This document shows positions 17,764 to 29,549 of a DNA stretch of 64,000 bases, in pieces; positions within the stretch are counted from its first letter, which is position 1; each line of letters starts with the position of its first letter. A model generated the notes under the pieces. The model did not search any database and was not told where the DNA came from. It saw nothing but the letters and a program-made list of their open reading frames with translations. Source of the DNA: Nonomuraea turcica. GTDB taxonomy: Bacteria; Actinomycetota; Actinomycetes; Streptosporangiales; Streptosporangiaceae. Position numbers and translations under genes: made by a program. The stretch lies in assembly GCF_030718205.1 (NCBI RefSeq), contig NZ_JAUZQF010000002.1:558001-622000 (forward strand), read 5' to 3'.

Positions 17764-19275
17764 CTACTTCAGCCGGGTGTCGAGGCCTACCAAGGAGCGC
17801 TCGCGCGGATCGAGGATGGCGCCTTCGACGTCGGTGGAGATACCCTGCAGGACTTTTTCGTGGATGAGCGGCACGACGGCGTCGGTGGACAGGACGGCGG
17901 CTTCGGCGGCCATCACCTTGTCCTGGCGCGTGCCGGCGCCCGACTCGGCTGCGGCCGAAATGGCCCGGTCGACGGCCGGTTCGGCGAGCCGGGTGATGTT
18001 GTAGGAGCCCTTGCTGGTGTAGTCGCTGGCCAGGTAGGCGACCGGGTCGCCGGTGTCGAGGAGCGTCACCCGGGAGAAGACCAGCGCGTCGTACTTTCCT
18101 GCGAGCAGATCGGCCTCCATCTGCGAATATTCACGGACGTCCTGCTTCACGGTGAATCCGGCCTTCTCCAGTTGCTGCTGGAGAACGCTGGCGACCTCGG
18201 GCAGTTCGGTGCGATTGGTGTAGGTGGCCAGGGTGATGGCTGTGCCGCCGGTCTGCTGCTTGACCTGCTCGGCGGTGGCGGCCTTCACGATGTGCTGGAC
18301 GGTGACGTGCTTGTCCCGGGTCCAGGACATGGCGGGGCCGAACAGTCCCTGGGCGGCGTCGGCATAGCCGCCGAAGACGCTGTCCACGAGCGCGTTGGGC
18401 TCGACGGCCTCACGGGCGGCGGCGCGCATCGCGGCGTCCCGGAAGACGCCGCTGCCGGTGTTGAGCAGCAGGCTGTCGGTTCGGGTGGACGGGACCTCGT
18501 GGAGGGTTTCGGGTGCGAGGAGCTCGGCCTGGGAGGTGGGGATCCACTCGGCGATGTCGACGGATCCGCCGCGCAGGGCGTTCGCGCGAGCGGTGCCGTC
18601 GGCGATCCACGAGACGTCGATGCCGGCGGCCTTGGCCTTGCCGCCCCAGTAGCCGTCGAAGCGGTCAAGGGTGGCTTGGGTCTTGCCGCTGAGCTTGGTG
18701 ATCTTGAAGGGGCCGGTGCCGGCACCGATCGGGCTGACGGCACCGTTGGATCCATACGCCTTCGGGGAGAGGATGCCCAGGGCGGGAGAGGCCAGGCGCA
18801 GCGGCAGGACGGGATCGACGGTGCCGGTGGTGAGGACCACGGTGTGGGCGTCCTGCGCCTTGGCGGTCAGCTCGATGTCACTCAGCACGCGCGGTGCCGG
18901 CTCGGCGTCGGAGGCGCGTGCAAGGGCGTTCGCGACGGCTTCGGCGGTGACCTTCGTCCCGTCCTGAAAGTGGGCGTCGCGTAGTTCGAAGGTCCACGTG
19001 GTGTCGTCGGCCTGTTTCCAGGAAGCGGCGAGTGCGGGCTTCGCGGTGCCGTCGACGTCGAGCCTGGTCAGGCCTTCGACGACGGAGAGCTTACTCAGTA
19101 CCGTGGCGTCGTTGCTGTATGGGGAGAGGGCCTGGGCCGGTGGCACGGCCAGGGCGACTCTGATGCGCTGTTCGGACCGGGCGCCGCCCCTGCCGGCGGA
19201 GCCATCCGAGAAGCAGCCGGCCAGTAGCGGGGTAAGGAGCAGCGCCGCGGCGAGGCGGAGGGGGATTGTGCGCAT
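17764..19275 (-). CDS. Family 5 extracellular solute-binding lipoprotein (peptide/nickel/opine type)
   Basis: The 503-residue protein starts with a lipoprotein signal (LLLTPLLAGCFSDG) and has the SBP_bac_5 pattern: KLSVVEGLTRLDVDG, the SWKQADDTTWTFELRDAHFQ block and the hinge DALVFSRVTLLDTGDPVAYL. The family binds peptides, nickel chelates, opines and some siderophores. An AGGA ribosome site precedes the ATG at 19275. A near-consensus iron box lies 40 bases upstream, so it is probably expressed under iron limitation together with the fused permease. Confidence 0.9.
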   Translation of the reverse strand: MRTIPLRLAAALLLTPLLAGCFSDGSAGRGGARSEQRIRVALAVPPAQALSPYSNDATVLSKLSVVEGLTRLDVDGTAKPALAASWKQADDTTWTFELRDAHFQDGTKVTAEAVANALARASDAEPAPRVLSDIELTAKAQDAHTVVLTTGTVDPVLPLRLASPALGILSPKAYGSNGAVSPIGAGTGPFKITKLSGKTQATLDRFDGYWGGKAKAAGIDVSWIADGTARANALRGGSVDIAEWIPTSQAELLAPETLHEVPSTRTDSLLLNTGSGVFRDAAMRAAAREAVEPNALVDSVFGGYADAAQGLFGPAMSWTRDKHVTVQHIVKAATAEQVKQQTGGTAITLATYTNRTELPEVASVLQQQLEKAGFTVKQDVREYSQMEADLLAGKYDALVFSRVTLLDTGDPVAYLASDYTSKGSYNITRLAEPAVDRAISAAAESGAGTRQDKVMAAEAAVLSTDAVVPLIHEKVLQGISTDVEGAILDPRERSLVGLDTRLK

Positions 19276-19314
19276 AAGAGCAGTCCTGTGATGCCTGGTC
19301 CGAATTGATCGCGA

Positions 19315-19333
19315 TAAGGTTAGCCTAACTTAA
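19315..19333. promoter_or_regulatory. DtxR/IdeR-type iron box
   Basis: TAAGGTTAGCCTAACTTAA matches the classical DtxR/IdeR consensus TTAGGTTAGGCTAACCTAA at 16 of 19 positions. On the minus strand a TAGGCT -10-like hexamer lies inside the box and TTGAAA lies 15 bases upstream of it, so an iron-loaded repressor would occlude RNA polymerase. It is positioned to control the binding protein and fused permease at 15941-19275. Confidence 0.85.
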
Positions 19334-19362
19334 CTGTTTCGCTTTCAACCAACCCCTGCCAT

Positions 19363-19647
19363 TCAGCGGGAGCCGAGGCGAAGGACGTCGAGGGCCGTCA
19401 GGGCCACGTGCAGCTCGGTGCGTCGCTGCCCGGACTCCAGGTCGGAGCCGAGCAGCCGTTCGATGATGTGCAGCCGCTGGTAGAGCGTCTGCCGCGACAG
19501 ATCCGCCGCTTGGGCGGCGGCCGTCTTGTTGCCTGCGGCGTCCAGGTAGTGGCGCAGCGCGTACAGCAGCTGCCGCAGCCCGATGTCCAACAGCTCGTGG
19601 TACGGCTTGCCGGAAGACGTGCCGGGCAGGGCCGACTCCGCGACGTA
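19363..19647 (-). pseudogene. Truncated PucR/CdaR-family regulator (C-terminal helix-turn-helix only)
   Basis: The open segment encodes only the PucR C-terminal domain: LRHYLDAAGNKTAAAQAADL, SRQTLYQRLHIIERLLGSDL and the closing ELHVALTALDVLR. Homology stops abruptly near 19647, where the sequence turns into the 3' end of an opposite-strand gene fragment. The N-terminal sensor part is absent, and the only possible start inside is a TTG at 19590. This is a deletion scar rather than a small gene. Confidence 0.7.
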
Positions 19648-19649
19648 AG

Positions 19650-19733
19650 GTGCCCGTGCCGCTCTACAACGGCACGGCCTGGTTCCTGCCGTTCGCCGGC
19701 GCCTACTACAAGGTCAAGGACCGCTTCTCCTGA
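19650..19733 (+). pseudogene. C-terminal remnant of an unidentified gene
   Basis: A 27-codon open tail ending LPFAGAYYKVKDRFS and stop has no convincing ribosome site and abuts the PucR truncation at about 19648. A strong hairpin follows at 19761-19793, as expected after a real 3' end. The aromatic pattern looks like the end of a folded protein, but I do not recognise the family. Confidence 0.35.
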
Positions 19734-19760
19734 CGCGTGCCGACTGTCCCCCGCGAACCG

Positions 19761-19793
19761 GCGGCCGGTCGGCGGCCTGGGCCGACCGGCCGC
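19761..19793 (+). terminator. Strong GC hairpin, probable terminator
   Basis: A perfect 12-bp inverted repeat, GCGGCCGGTCGG / CCGACCGGCCGC, with a 9-base loop lies 28 bases after the stop of the plus-strand gene tail. There is no long T-tract, as is common in actinomycetes. Confidence 0.6.
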
Positions 19794-19887
19794 GGGGGTT
19801 CATAAGCGCCACATCGGTCACGCCCCGGACGGTGTCGCCGTCCGGGCGCGCGCTCACGCGGGGAGGCCGGGACTCCACCGAAACGGC

Positions 19888-20940
19888 TCAGTCCCTCGGC
19901 GGTGCTGTGCTCTCGCGAACCGTGAGGGTCGTCGCGATCTCCAGTCCCACCTGGGGAACCGACTCCCCACGGCCGATGGCCAGCGCCAGTTCCGTGGCGG
20001 CGACCGCCATCTCAGTCAGCGGCTGGTGAACCGTGGTCAAAGGCGGGTCGACCCAAGCCACGACCGGAAGATCGTCGTAGCCCACGACGCTCAGGTCCCT
20101 GGGGATGGACAGCCCCAGGTCGCGAGCGGCCCGGTAGACGCCGAGCGCCTGCAGGTCGTTCGCGGTGAAAATCGCGGTCGGCCGGTCAGGCCTGGACAGC
20201 AGCTCGCGCGCTGCGGCGCAGCCGTCCTCGCGGGTGAGAAGGGTGCGGACCAGGAGTCCGGGATCCGCGGGGACGTTGGCTTCAGCCAGCGCGGAGAGGT
20301 AGCCGGCCACTCTGGCGCGGCAGAACGTATGATCCGGGCCACTGATCATGGCGATGCGGCGGTGTCCCAGTTGGAGCAGGTGCCGGGTCGCCGCTTGGCC
20401 ACCCCTCCAGTTGGTGGCGCCCACGAAGGGGACGCCGTCCGGCAACTCGTCGATCGGGTCGTAAACGACGTACGGGATGCCTTTCGCCTTCAACTTCTCA
20501 CGCTCGGACGGCGAGAGCTGCGCCACTGACAAGACGCAGCGAGGGCGCCGGCCGACCGTGTCGTCGATGGACATCGCAGGCGTGTCATGGAGGCCGAACT
20601 CCGAAACCATGACGCCGACGCGGTTCTTGCGGGCCACCTGCTCGACACCGCGGATGATCTCCACGGCCCACATGTTCTCGAGCTCGCGGAACACGAGTTC
20701 CACGATATTGTTCCGGCTGCCCGAGGGCCTGCGGTATCCGTGCCGATTGATCAGTTCTTCGACGCGGGCACGAGTCTGTTCCGAGACCCCCGAACGTCCG
20801 TTGAGCACTTTCGACACGGTGGGGATCGAGACGCCTGCGGACTCGGCGATGTAGGCGATGGTGACCGACGGGATTCCACCACCTCGCGCGTTCTGCTCGT
20901 CGGCCGCTGGTTCGCCCGTTCGGTTATCCGTCACGTTCAC
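19888..20940 (-). CDS. LacI-family transcriptional regulator (LacI-1)
   Basis: A 350-residue LacI regulator. The N-terminal helix-turn-helix reads IAYIAESAGVSIPTVSKVLN and is followed by the hinge GYRRPSGSRN and a periplasmic-binding-like effector domain (IAMISGPDHTFCRARVAGYL, SVVGYDDLPVVAWVDPPLTT). Its own minus-strand promoter has a TATAGT -10 hexamer (20976-20981), with a GAAA(n)TTTC palindrome where the -35 should be, so autorepression is likely. Similar palindromes precede the divergent GH2 gene, the operon starting at 36282 and the GH3 gene, suggesting that this protein controls the whole hemicellulose locus. A xylo- or galacto-oligosaccharide is the probable inducer. Confidence 0.93.
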   Translation of the reverse strand: MNVTDNRTGEPAADEQNARGGGIPSVTIAYIAESAGVSIPTVSKVLNGRSGVSEQTRARVEELINRHGYRRPSGSRNNIVELVFRELENMWAVEIIRGVEQVARKNRVGVMVSEFGLHDTPAMSIDDTVGRRPRCVLSVAQLSPSEREKLKAKGIPYVVYDPIDELPDGVPFVGATNWRGGQAATRHLLQLGHRRIAMISGPDHTFCRARVAGYLSALAEANVPADPGLLVRTLLTREDGCAAARELLSRPDRPTAIFTANDLQALGVYRAARDLGLSIPRDLSVVGYDDLPVVAWVDPPLTTVHQPLTEMAVAATELALAIGRGESVPQVGLEIATTLTVRESTAPPRD

Positions 20941-20975
20941 CCTTTCCTCATCAACGGCGGGTCCGCACCAAGGAA

Positions 20976-21005
20976 ACTATAGAGCAAGCCAGCCGAAAAA
21001 CTTTC
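20976..21005 (-). promoter_or_regulatory. LacI-1 promoter with overlapping GAAA(n)TTTC operator
   Basis: The plus-strand sequence GAAAAACTTTC (20995-21005) forms the palindrome core and overlaps the -35 zone of the lacI-1 promoter (minus-strand TATAGT at 20976-20981). The half-sites match those at 21187-21195, 36373-36384 and 43046-43055. Confidence 0.5.
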
Positions 21006-21177
21006 TGCCGCTCACCACTGCTTGAGGTCCGTCTCTAACGGCAAGCCGTGGTTTCGCCTCGTGCACCGACGCAGGCGAGCGTGGCACGGCTTGGCTTACA
21101 CAGTCGCGCTATGGCTGTTGGCATGCCTGTCATCGCCGGTACGGCACGGCTTCCCGCAAGAGATGTTCGATAGTACG

Positions 21178-21196
21178 GTTTCGCGAGAAACTTTCG
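21178..21196. promoter_or_regulatory. GAAACTTTCG operator upstream of the GH2 gene
   Basis: GTTTC-GCGA-GAAAC (21178-21191) and the overlapping GAAACTTTCG (21187-21196) lie 20 bases before the GH2 start codon. GAAA-N-TTTC boxes of this kind have been described before actinomycete xylanase genes. The position fits repression by the divergent LacI-1. Confidence 0.55.
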
Positions 21197-21215
21197 CGCC
21201 GTCCAGAGGAAAAGC

Positions 21216-24222
<3,007 letters not shown>

Positions 24223-24233
24223 ACCAAAAAAGG

Positions 24234-24261
24234 GAGCCGCCCCGCATGTGCGGGGCGGCTC
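24234..24261 (-). terminator. Intrinsic terminator of the minus-strand glycosidase operon
   Basis: A perfect 13-bp stem, GAGCCGCCCCGCA / TGCGGGGCGGCTC, with a two-base spacer lies between the convergent GH2 and GH5 genes. In the minus direction it is followed by a T-run (plus-strand A-run at 24226-24231), giving a complete Rho-independent terminator for the operon ending with GH5. It may also stop GH2 transcripts. Confidence 0.9.
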
Positions 24262-24274
24262 TCGGTGAGAAGGG

Positions 24275-25969
24275 TCAGGAGGCCGTGCCGGTGACCGTGT
24301 CGCCGGACCTGGTGACCTGGTAGGTGACCTTGGGGCCGCTCCAGAAGTGGAAGGTCAGCGTCAGCGGCGTGTTCTCCCGCATCTGGCTGACGAGCTCCTT
24401 GAGCAGGCGGATCGAGTTGTCGGCGTAGGCGGGAGAGTAGGACCTGCCGTACTCCTTGTAGGACGTCCAGTCGTGGGGTGCGGCGTTGGTGCCGTCGGCA
24501 TACTTGGCCTCCATCGTGGCGAGCCGGTCACCGTTGAACTGTGTGGGAATGGTCAGCGACTCCGTGGTGCCGGTCGCGTTCGACAAGACCGGTGTGTCGT
24601 AGCTGATCACATAGATCTTCCACGGGATTCCCGAGGAGAATCTGGCCTGGATCGTCGCGTTGACGCCGTGGGCGCGGTCGCCCGCCAGCCGGGTGAGGGC
24701 CGCCGCCGTGAGCGTGAGCTTGTCGCCGGACACCGTGTAGTCCCGGCCCGGGGCGAGCCTGGCATCGCCATGCCAGAGTCCGCGGAACGAGGTCCCGTTC
24801 AGGTTCAGGGTGAGTGACCGGGCCTCGATCGCGCCCGACTTCGGCACGAAGATCGAATCAGTGGAGGCCGTACCCGAACGCGTGGTCCAGCTCGACTTGA
24901 TCTGGGCGAACAGCCCGGGGTCCTTCCACTGCTGCAGGGTCTCCCGGTTGAGGTGCTGGCCGTTGTCCCACCACATCGTGGTGAGCTTCTTGACCCGCGC
25001 CTGGTAGCCCAGCATTTCGAAGAACTTCAGCTTCTCACCCTGCTGGACGGCGTTCCAGTCCACGTCGAAGCTGAGCAGGCCGTACTCACCGACGATCACC
25101 GGGATGCCGCGGTCGACGAAGGTCTTGGCCGACCTGTCGAAGTAGCCGATCAGGTCCTGCTGGGTCTCCTCGTTGAAGGTGGTGACTCCGGCGATGTTCA
25201 CGCTGAACGGCCAGTAGCCGTAGAAGTGGACGGTCGCAGCCAGGTTCTTGTCGTTCAGCGCGGTGATCTCGTTGGAGAGTCCGTCCAGGTACTTCTGGTC
25301 CGCGCTGGTATGAACGGTGGGCAGGACCAGGATCCGGTCGGCGTTGAGGCCGCCCGAGCCGCGGACGATGCCGTGGAAGGAGCGGTTGAGCTCGGCGAGG
25401 AGCTTCATCTTCTCCTCGTCGGTGGCGTTGTCGAATTGCGGCTCGTTGACGCTCTCGAAGAGCACCTTGCTCGGCGCGTCACGGAAGGCGGCGGCGATCT
25501 GGGTCCACGAGGCGTTGAAGCGGGCGACCACCTCGTCGTGGTTGGCGGGCATCTTGGAGATCCACTGCCACGAGTCGTGGTGGACGTTGATCAGGACGTA
25601 GAGGTCGGAGGCGAGCGCCAGGTCGACGACTTCCTTCACCCGGTTCATCCACCTCGCGTCGATGGTGTACGGCGCGGTGGCGGACTGGTGGTCGGTCCAG
25701 GTGATGGGGATGCGGACGCTGCGGAAGCCCTGGGCGCGGATGGCCTCGAACAGCGGCTTGGTGGTCAGGGGGTTGCCCCACGAGGTCTCGTCGGGGAACG
25801 CGTCCAGCGTATTGCCCAGGTTCCAGCCGGGCTGCATCGCCGCCACGACGTCCATCGCGCTGTCGGTGCGCTTGTCGGTCGAGGCCGCGGTGGGGCTGCC
25901 GGCCAGCCCTAATGCGGTGATCAGCGCGATGAGGAGGCTCGCCGCGCGCGAGAGGGGGGTTTTCCTCAT
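24275..25969 (-). CDS. Secreted GH5 endo-beta-glucanase/xyloglucanase with CBM_X2 and CBM46 modules
   Basis: A 564-residue exported enzyme with an N-terminal signal peptide (MRKTPLSRAASLLIALITAL, cleavage near residue 30). The GH5 domain (about 40-355) resembles subfamily 4, with acid/base Glu176 in FESVNEPQF and nucleophile Glu295 in VIVGEYGL. An Ig-like CBM_X2 domain (about 365-455) and a CBM46-like domain (about 465-564) follow, the order seen in Bacillus BhCel5B-type enzymes active on xyloglucan and mixed glucans. A GGAAGGGA ribosome site precedes the ATG. It is the only clearly secreted enzyme of the locus and would generate the oligosaccharides the two importers take up. It is the last gene before the terminator at 24234. 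Confidence 0.92.
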   Translation of the reverse strand: MRKTPLSRAASLLIALITALGLAGSPTAASTDKRTDSAMDVVAAMQPGWNLGNTLDAFPDETSWGNPLTTKPLFEAIRAQGFRSVRIPITWTDHQSATAPYTIDARWMNRVKEVVDLALASDLYVLINVHHDSWQWISKMPANHDEVVARFNASWTQIAAAFRDAPSKVLFESVNEPQFDNATDEEKMKLLAELNRSFHGIVRGSGGLNADRILVLPTVHTSADQKYLDGLSNEITALNDKNLAATVHFYGYWPFSVNIAGVTTFNEETQQDLIGYFDRSAKTFVDRGIPVIVGEYGLLSFDVDWNAVQQGEKLKFFEMLGYQARVKKLTTMWWDNGQHLNRETLQQWKDPGLFAQIKSSWTTRSGTASTDSIFVPKSGAIEARSLTLNLNGTSFRGLWHGDARLAPGRDYTVSGDKLTLTAAALTRLAGDRAHGVNATIQARFSSGIPWKIYVISYDTPVLSNATGTTESLTIPTQFNGDRLATMEAKYADGTNAAPHDWTSYKEYGRSYSPAYADNSIRLLKELVSQMRENTPLTLTFHFWSGPKVTYQVTRSGDTVTGTAS

Positions 25970-26058
25970 TTCTTCCCTTCCATGAGTCGCCACTGCGCCT
26001 TGTGCGCCGTGGGGTGGATGCGGTGAACAGCTTCGGATCCTGGTTCGGCGCCGCCCAT

Positions 26059-27522
26059 TCATGACCTTGCCTCGTAGTCGAACCAGTCGAAGTGGACGGC
26101 GCCGGTCGCGGCGTACATGCCGACCACCCGGCCGGTGAAGCCGCCCGCCACCTCGGTGGAGAGGTATCGGCCGTCGAGCGAGGCGAGCACGGTGAGGGCG
26201 CCGGCCTCGGTCTCGACGCCGAACGAGATCGCGTCGGGTGCGGAGCGCGGGCCGTGCGGCGGTAGCGGTTCGTCCGTCTGGACAGCCAGCACCAGCGGGC
26301 CGGCGGGTGCCGGATGTTCGGCCACCACCGTCCGCACCGAGCCGACGCGGGCGACTACCTGCACCTGGCCGTCTCCAGCCTCGATCTCGTAGTGGTGTCC
26401 CTCGTCGAGCCGGACGGCCAGGCCGCCACGGCCCTGTGCGGGGTCGATCATGGTGCGGGCGCGCCACCTCAGGTGCTGCGGGCGGCGGCCGAGGAAGGTC
26501 ACATCGGGCTCGTCCAGGGAGGCGCCGCGGGCACGGAGCGTCAGCCAGCCGGCCCGCTTCTTCGTGGTGCACAGGTCCGCCGGGCGGCTCCGCAGCGAGA
26601 TCCAGCACGCCTGGAGCTCGGCCAGGTCGAAGTCATCCCTGGTCGATCCGTTCGGCACGCCGGGCACGAGCTCGCCGACGACAGGCCAGCCGTCCACCCA
26701 GGTCACCGGGGCGAGGAAGGTCTCGCGGCCCAGGACGTGCCAGCCGGGAGTGCCCCCGCCGGGCCGTACCCCGAGAAGGACCATCCACCAGGATCCGTCG
26801 GGAGCCTGGACGAGATCCGCGTGGCCGGTGTTCTGCACCGGGTGTGTGGTGCTCCGGTGCGTCAGGATCGGGTTGCCGGGGCAGGGCTCGAACGGCCCGT
26901 CGGGCGCGGGACCGCGGGCGATCGACACCCCGTGGCCCCGCTCGGTGCCGCCCTCGGCGATGAGCAGGTACCAGTACTCGCCGATCCGGTAGAGGTGCGG
27001 TGCCTCCGGGGCGGCGGCGCCTGGCGTGCCTGACCAGAGCTCGTGCGGCTCCCCGAACGTCTCGCCCGTCCGCGGGTCGATACGCACCTGCCCGACCCCG
27101 GCGACCGTACACCAGCAGGTGCCGTCGTCGTCCCAGGCCAGATCGGGGTCGATGCCGGGGACGCCGGGCAGCCGGATCGGGTCGGACCACGGCCCGGCCG
27201 GGTCGGTGGCGGTGAACAGCATGTTGCCGCCGCCATCGGCCACAACGGTGACGATCAGCCAGAACCTGCCGTCGTGGTGGCGGAGCGTGGGCGCGTAGAC
27301 CCCGGCCGACGAGGGGGTGTCGGCGGACAGGCGCAACTGGCTCGGCCGCTCCAGGGCGTTGCCGATCTGCGTCCAGTGCACGAGGTCGCGGCTGTGGAAG
27401 ACAGGCACACCGGGGAAGTACTCGAAGCTGGAGCAGACGAGGTAGTAGTCGTCGCCGGCACGGCAGACGCTCGGGTCCGGATGGAACCCGGCGACGACTG
27501 GAATGGGGGTAAGGTCTGACAC
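26059..27522 (-). CDS. GH43 glycosidase (beta-xylosidase/alpha-arabinofuranosidase type)
   Basis: A 487-residue protein with an N-terminal five-blade GH43 propeller. The catalytic-base Asp is in AGFHPDPSVCRAG, the pKa-modulating Asp in GIDPDLAWDDDG and the acid Glu in PEAPHLYRIG. A C-terminal beta-sandwich (about 320-487, LRWRARTMIDPAQGRGGLAV) is typical of GH43 xylosidases. The GTG at 27522 is preferred because AAAGGA lies nine bases upstream; an in-frame ATG at 27540 overlaps the previous stop but has no ribosome site. No signal peptide is seen, so it acts on imported oligosaccharides. Substrate choice between xylose and arabinose cannot be settled here. Confidence 0.9.
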   Translation of the reverse strand: MSDLTPIPVVAGFHPDPSVCRAGDDYYLVCSSFEYFPGVPVFHSRDLVHWTQIGNALERPSQLRLSADTPSSAGVYAPTLRHHDGRFWLIVTVVADGGGNMLFTATDPAGPWSDPIRLPGVPGIDPDLAWDDDGTCWCTVAGVGQVRIDPRTGETFGEPHELWSGTPGAAAPEAPHLYRIGEYWYLLIAEGGTERGHGVSIARGPAPDGPFEPCPGNPILTHRSTTHPVQNTGHADLVQAPDGSWWMVLLGVRPGGGTPGWHVLGRETFLAPVTWVDGWPVVGELVPGVPNGSTRDDFDLAELQACWISLRSRPADLCTTKKRAGWLTLRARGASLDEPDVTFLGRRPQHLRWRARTMIDPAQGRGGLAVRLDEGHHYEIEAGDGQVQVVARVGSVRTVVAEHPAPAGPLVLAVQTDEPLPPHGPRSAPDAISFGVETEAGALTVLASLDGRYLSTEVAGGFTGRVVGMYAATGAVHFDWFDYEARS

Positions 27523-27536
27523 CCCGTGTGGTCCTT

Positions 27537-29549
27537 TCATAGGAGGCGGAGCAGCACTGCTGACGGAGCGGTGGTCAGGGTCACGGTGAGCTGCTGGTCC
27601 TGCCCGATCACCGCCTTGCTGTTGGAGGGATAGAGCAGTTCCGCGCGGTGCGGGTACGGCAGGCGGAGGGTGGCTTCGGCGCCACGCCGCCAGACGGCGA
27701 GATAGGTGGCCGTCGGGGTCTGCATGGCGAGCGCGACCCACGGGTCGTCCCAGCCAGGGAGGCCGAGTGGCCAGGAGGGTACGGCCTGCGGCAGGTCGGC
27801 CCGGATGGTCTTGTAGACGGCGACGGCCTCGTGGACGAGGGCGCGGGCGTCGGGATCGAGGTCCGCGATGCGTCCGGACAGGTGGATCCGGCCGAGGAGC
27901 GCACTGATCATGGTGAAGGCCACCTCATCCAGCGAGTCCTCGGGCTGCGGATAGGCCCAGACGGCGCCCTGCTCGGGAGGGACGGCGGTGGGCGCGGAGG
28001 CTGCGATAGGCGCGTAGCGCTCGAGGTTCTGCTGGTCGCTGGTGGACTGCAACTGCAGCCGGGACAGCAGCGCATAGTCCGAGCGCATGCCTCCGGAGGC
28101 ACAGTTCTCCACCACCAGGTGCGGGTGCCGGTCCAGGATGCCGTCGAGCCAGTCGAGATGGGCGCGATTGTGGCCGAGCAGCCCGGCCGCGGGGGTCTCG
28201 CCGGGACGGGTGCTCGTGCCGGAGCCGGGGTCGATGTTGTGGTCCAGCTTGAGGTAGCCGATGCCCAGCTCGCCGACCAGGCGGTCCACGACACGGTCGA
28301 GGTGGGCTCGGGCGGCGGGGTGGCGCAGGTCCAGGTGGTGTCGGTGGGTGTCGGTGATGCGGATGCCGTCGCGGCGGAAGAATGCCTCGTCAGGCAGGGA
28401 CTCGGCGAGCGGGCTGCGAACGCCGATCACTTCCGGCTCAAGCCACAGACCCGGGACCATGCCGCGTTCCCGGACCCGGTCCAGGACCTCGTGGATGCCT
28501 CGTTCGCCGGGGAAACGGGAGGTGGACGGCTCCCAGGCGCCGACGCCGCCCCACCAGTCATCGTCCGCGTCGGCGTACCAGCCCGCGTCGATGACGAAGT
28601 ACTCCGCCCCGGCCTCTGATGCCGCGTCGATCAAAGGGAGTAGCTTGGCCGTCGTGGGGTCGCCCATCAGGCAGTTCATGTAGTCGTTGAAGATGACGGG
28701 CAGCCGCTGGTGGTCCGGGTGTGGGCGGCGGATGGCCCGGCGGTAGCGGGTCAGCGCGGCGAACGCTCCGTCGCCGATATCCACAGCGAGCGCGACGGGC
28801 ACGGTGCGGAAGGCCTCTCCGGGCGCCAGCGGGTGGCGCCAGCCGTGGTGGGTGTCGCTGGGTCCGGACAGCGCCACGTAGGCCACGTCCTCGCGCTCCC
28901 CGCACTCCCAGCGCCAGCCGCCGCCGTTGTGCTCGATCTGCCACAGCCACGTGCGCCCGGTCTGGCGGTCGGCCAAGCCGCCCATCGGGACGTGGCCGCA
29001 GCTCGACCAGACGCCCTGCCCGGCCAGGGTGAAACAGCCCTTGCCATTGCCGTACCGGATCCGGCCGTTGAGCTGGGGCGAGGTGAGGCGCAGAGGCCTA
29101 CGTTGCCACCGGTATTCGGCGAGCCAGTCGTTGTCGGCCCACAGCAGGTCCGTGGTGTCCACGGCGAGACCACCGACCACGAGCGAGGTGACTGACTCCA
29201 GGATCAGCGTGTGCTCGCCTTCATTCCGAAGGATCACCTCGCTGCGAAGCACAGGCAGATTGTCCGGCGACCGATAGATCACCTCTGCGGCAAGACCGCT
29301 CTCCGGGTCGTGCAGCTCGACGGTGAGCACGTCGTCGGTGGCATGGTGCCGCCGGTAGCGCATCCGCGCGCCGATGGCAGTGTCGATGAGCCGGTGGCTG
29401 GACCAGTGGTGGCCGTGCCCGGTCGCGGTCACCTCCAGCAGGGGCAGCGGAGCTCGGTGGCGCTCGCCGCCGGGCGGGCCGAAGTAGGTCAGGCGAGCGT
29501 CACTGATCTCGAGTCGTAAGGCGTCGTGGCCCCAAGTGATGCTGGTCAC
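27537..29549 (-). CDS. GH36 alpha-galactosidase
   Basis: A 670-residue cytoplasmic enzyme of the GH36/Melibiase type. The N-terminal beta-supersandwich precedes the barrel, with the strand motif YFVIDAGWY, the nucleophile Asp in IGYLKLDHNIDPG and the acid/base Asp in LQSTSDQQNLERYA. The CASGGMR stretch is characteristic of the family. The GTG at 29549 overlaps the GH42 stop (GTGA). It would remove terminal alpha-galactose, as in galactomannan or raffinose-type side chains, broadening the locus beyond xyloglucan. Confidence 0.9.
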   Translation of the reverse strand: MTSITWGHDALRLEISDARLTYFGPPGGERHRAPLPLLEVTATGHGHHWSSHRLIDTAIGARMRYRRHHATDDVLTVELHDPESGLAAEVIYRSPDNLPVLRSEVILRNEGEHTLILESVTSLVVGGLAVDTTDLLWADNDWLAEYRWQRRPLRLTSPQLNGRIRYGNGKGCFTLAGQGVWSSCGHVPMGGLADRQTGRTWLWQIEHNGGGWRWECGEREDVAYVALSGPSDTHHGWRHPLAPGEAFRTVPVALAVDIGDGAFAALTRYRRAIRRPHPDHQRLPVIFNDYMNCLMGDPTTAKLLPLIDAASEAGAEYFVIDAGWYADADDDWWGGVGAWEPSTSRFPGERGIHEVLDRVRERGMVPGLWLEPEVIGVRSPLAESLPDEAFFRRDGIRITDTHRHHLDLRHPAARAHLDRVVDRLVGELGIGYLKLDHNIDPGSGTSTRPGETPAAGLLGHNRAHLDWLDGILDRHPHLVVENCASGGMRSDYALLSRLQLQSTSDQQNLERYAPIAASAPTAVPPEQGAVWAYPQPEDSLDEVAFTMISALLGRIHLSGRIADLDPDARALVHEAVAVYKTIRADLPQAVPSWPLGLPGWDDPWVALAMQTPTATYLAVWRRGAEATLRLPYPHRAELLYPSNSKAVIGQDQQLTVTLTTAPSAVLLRLL

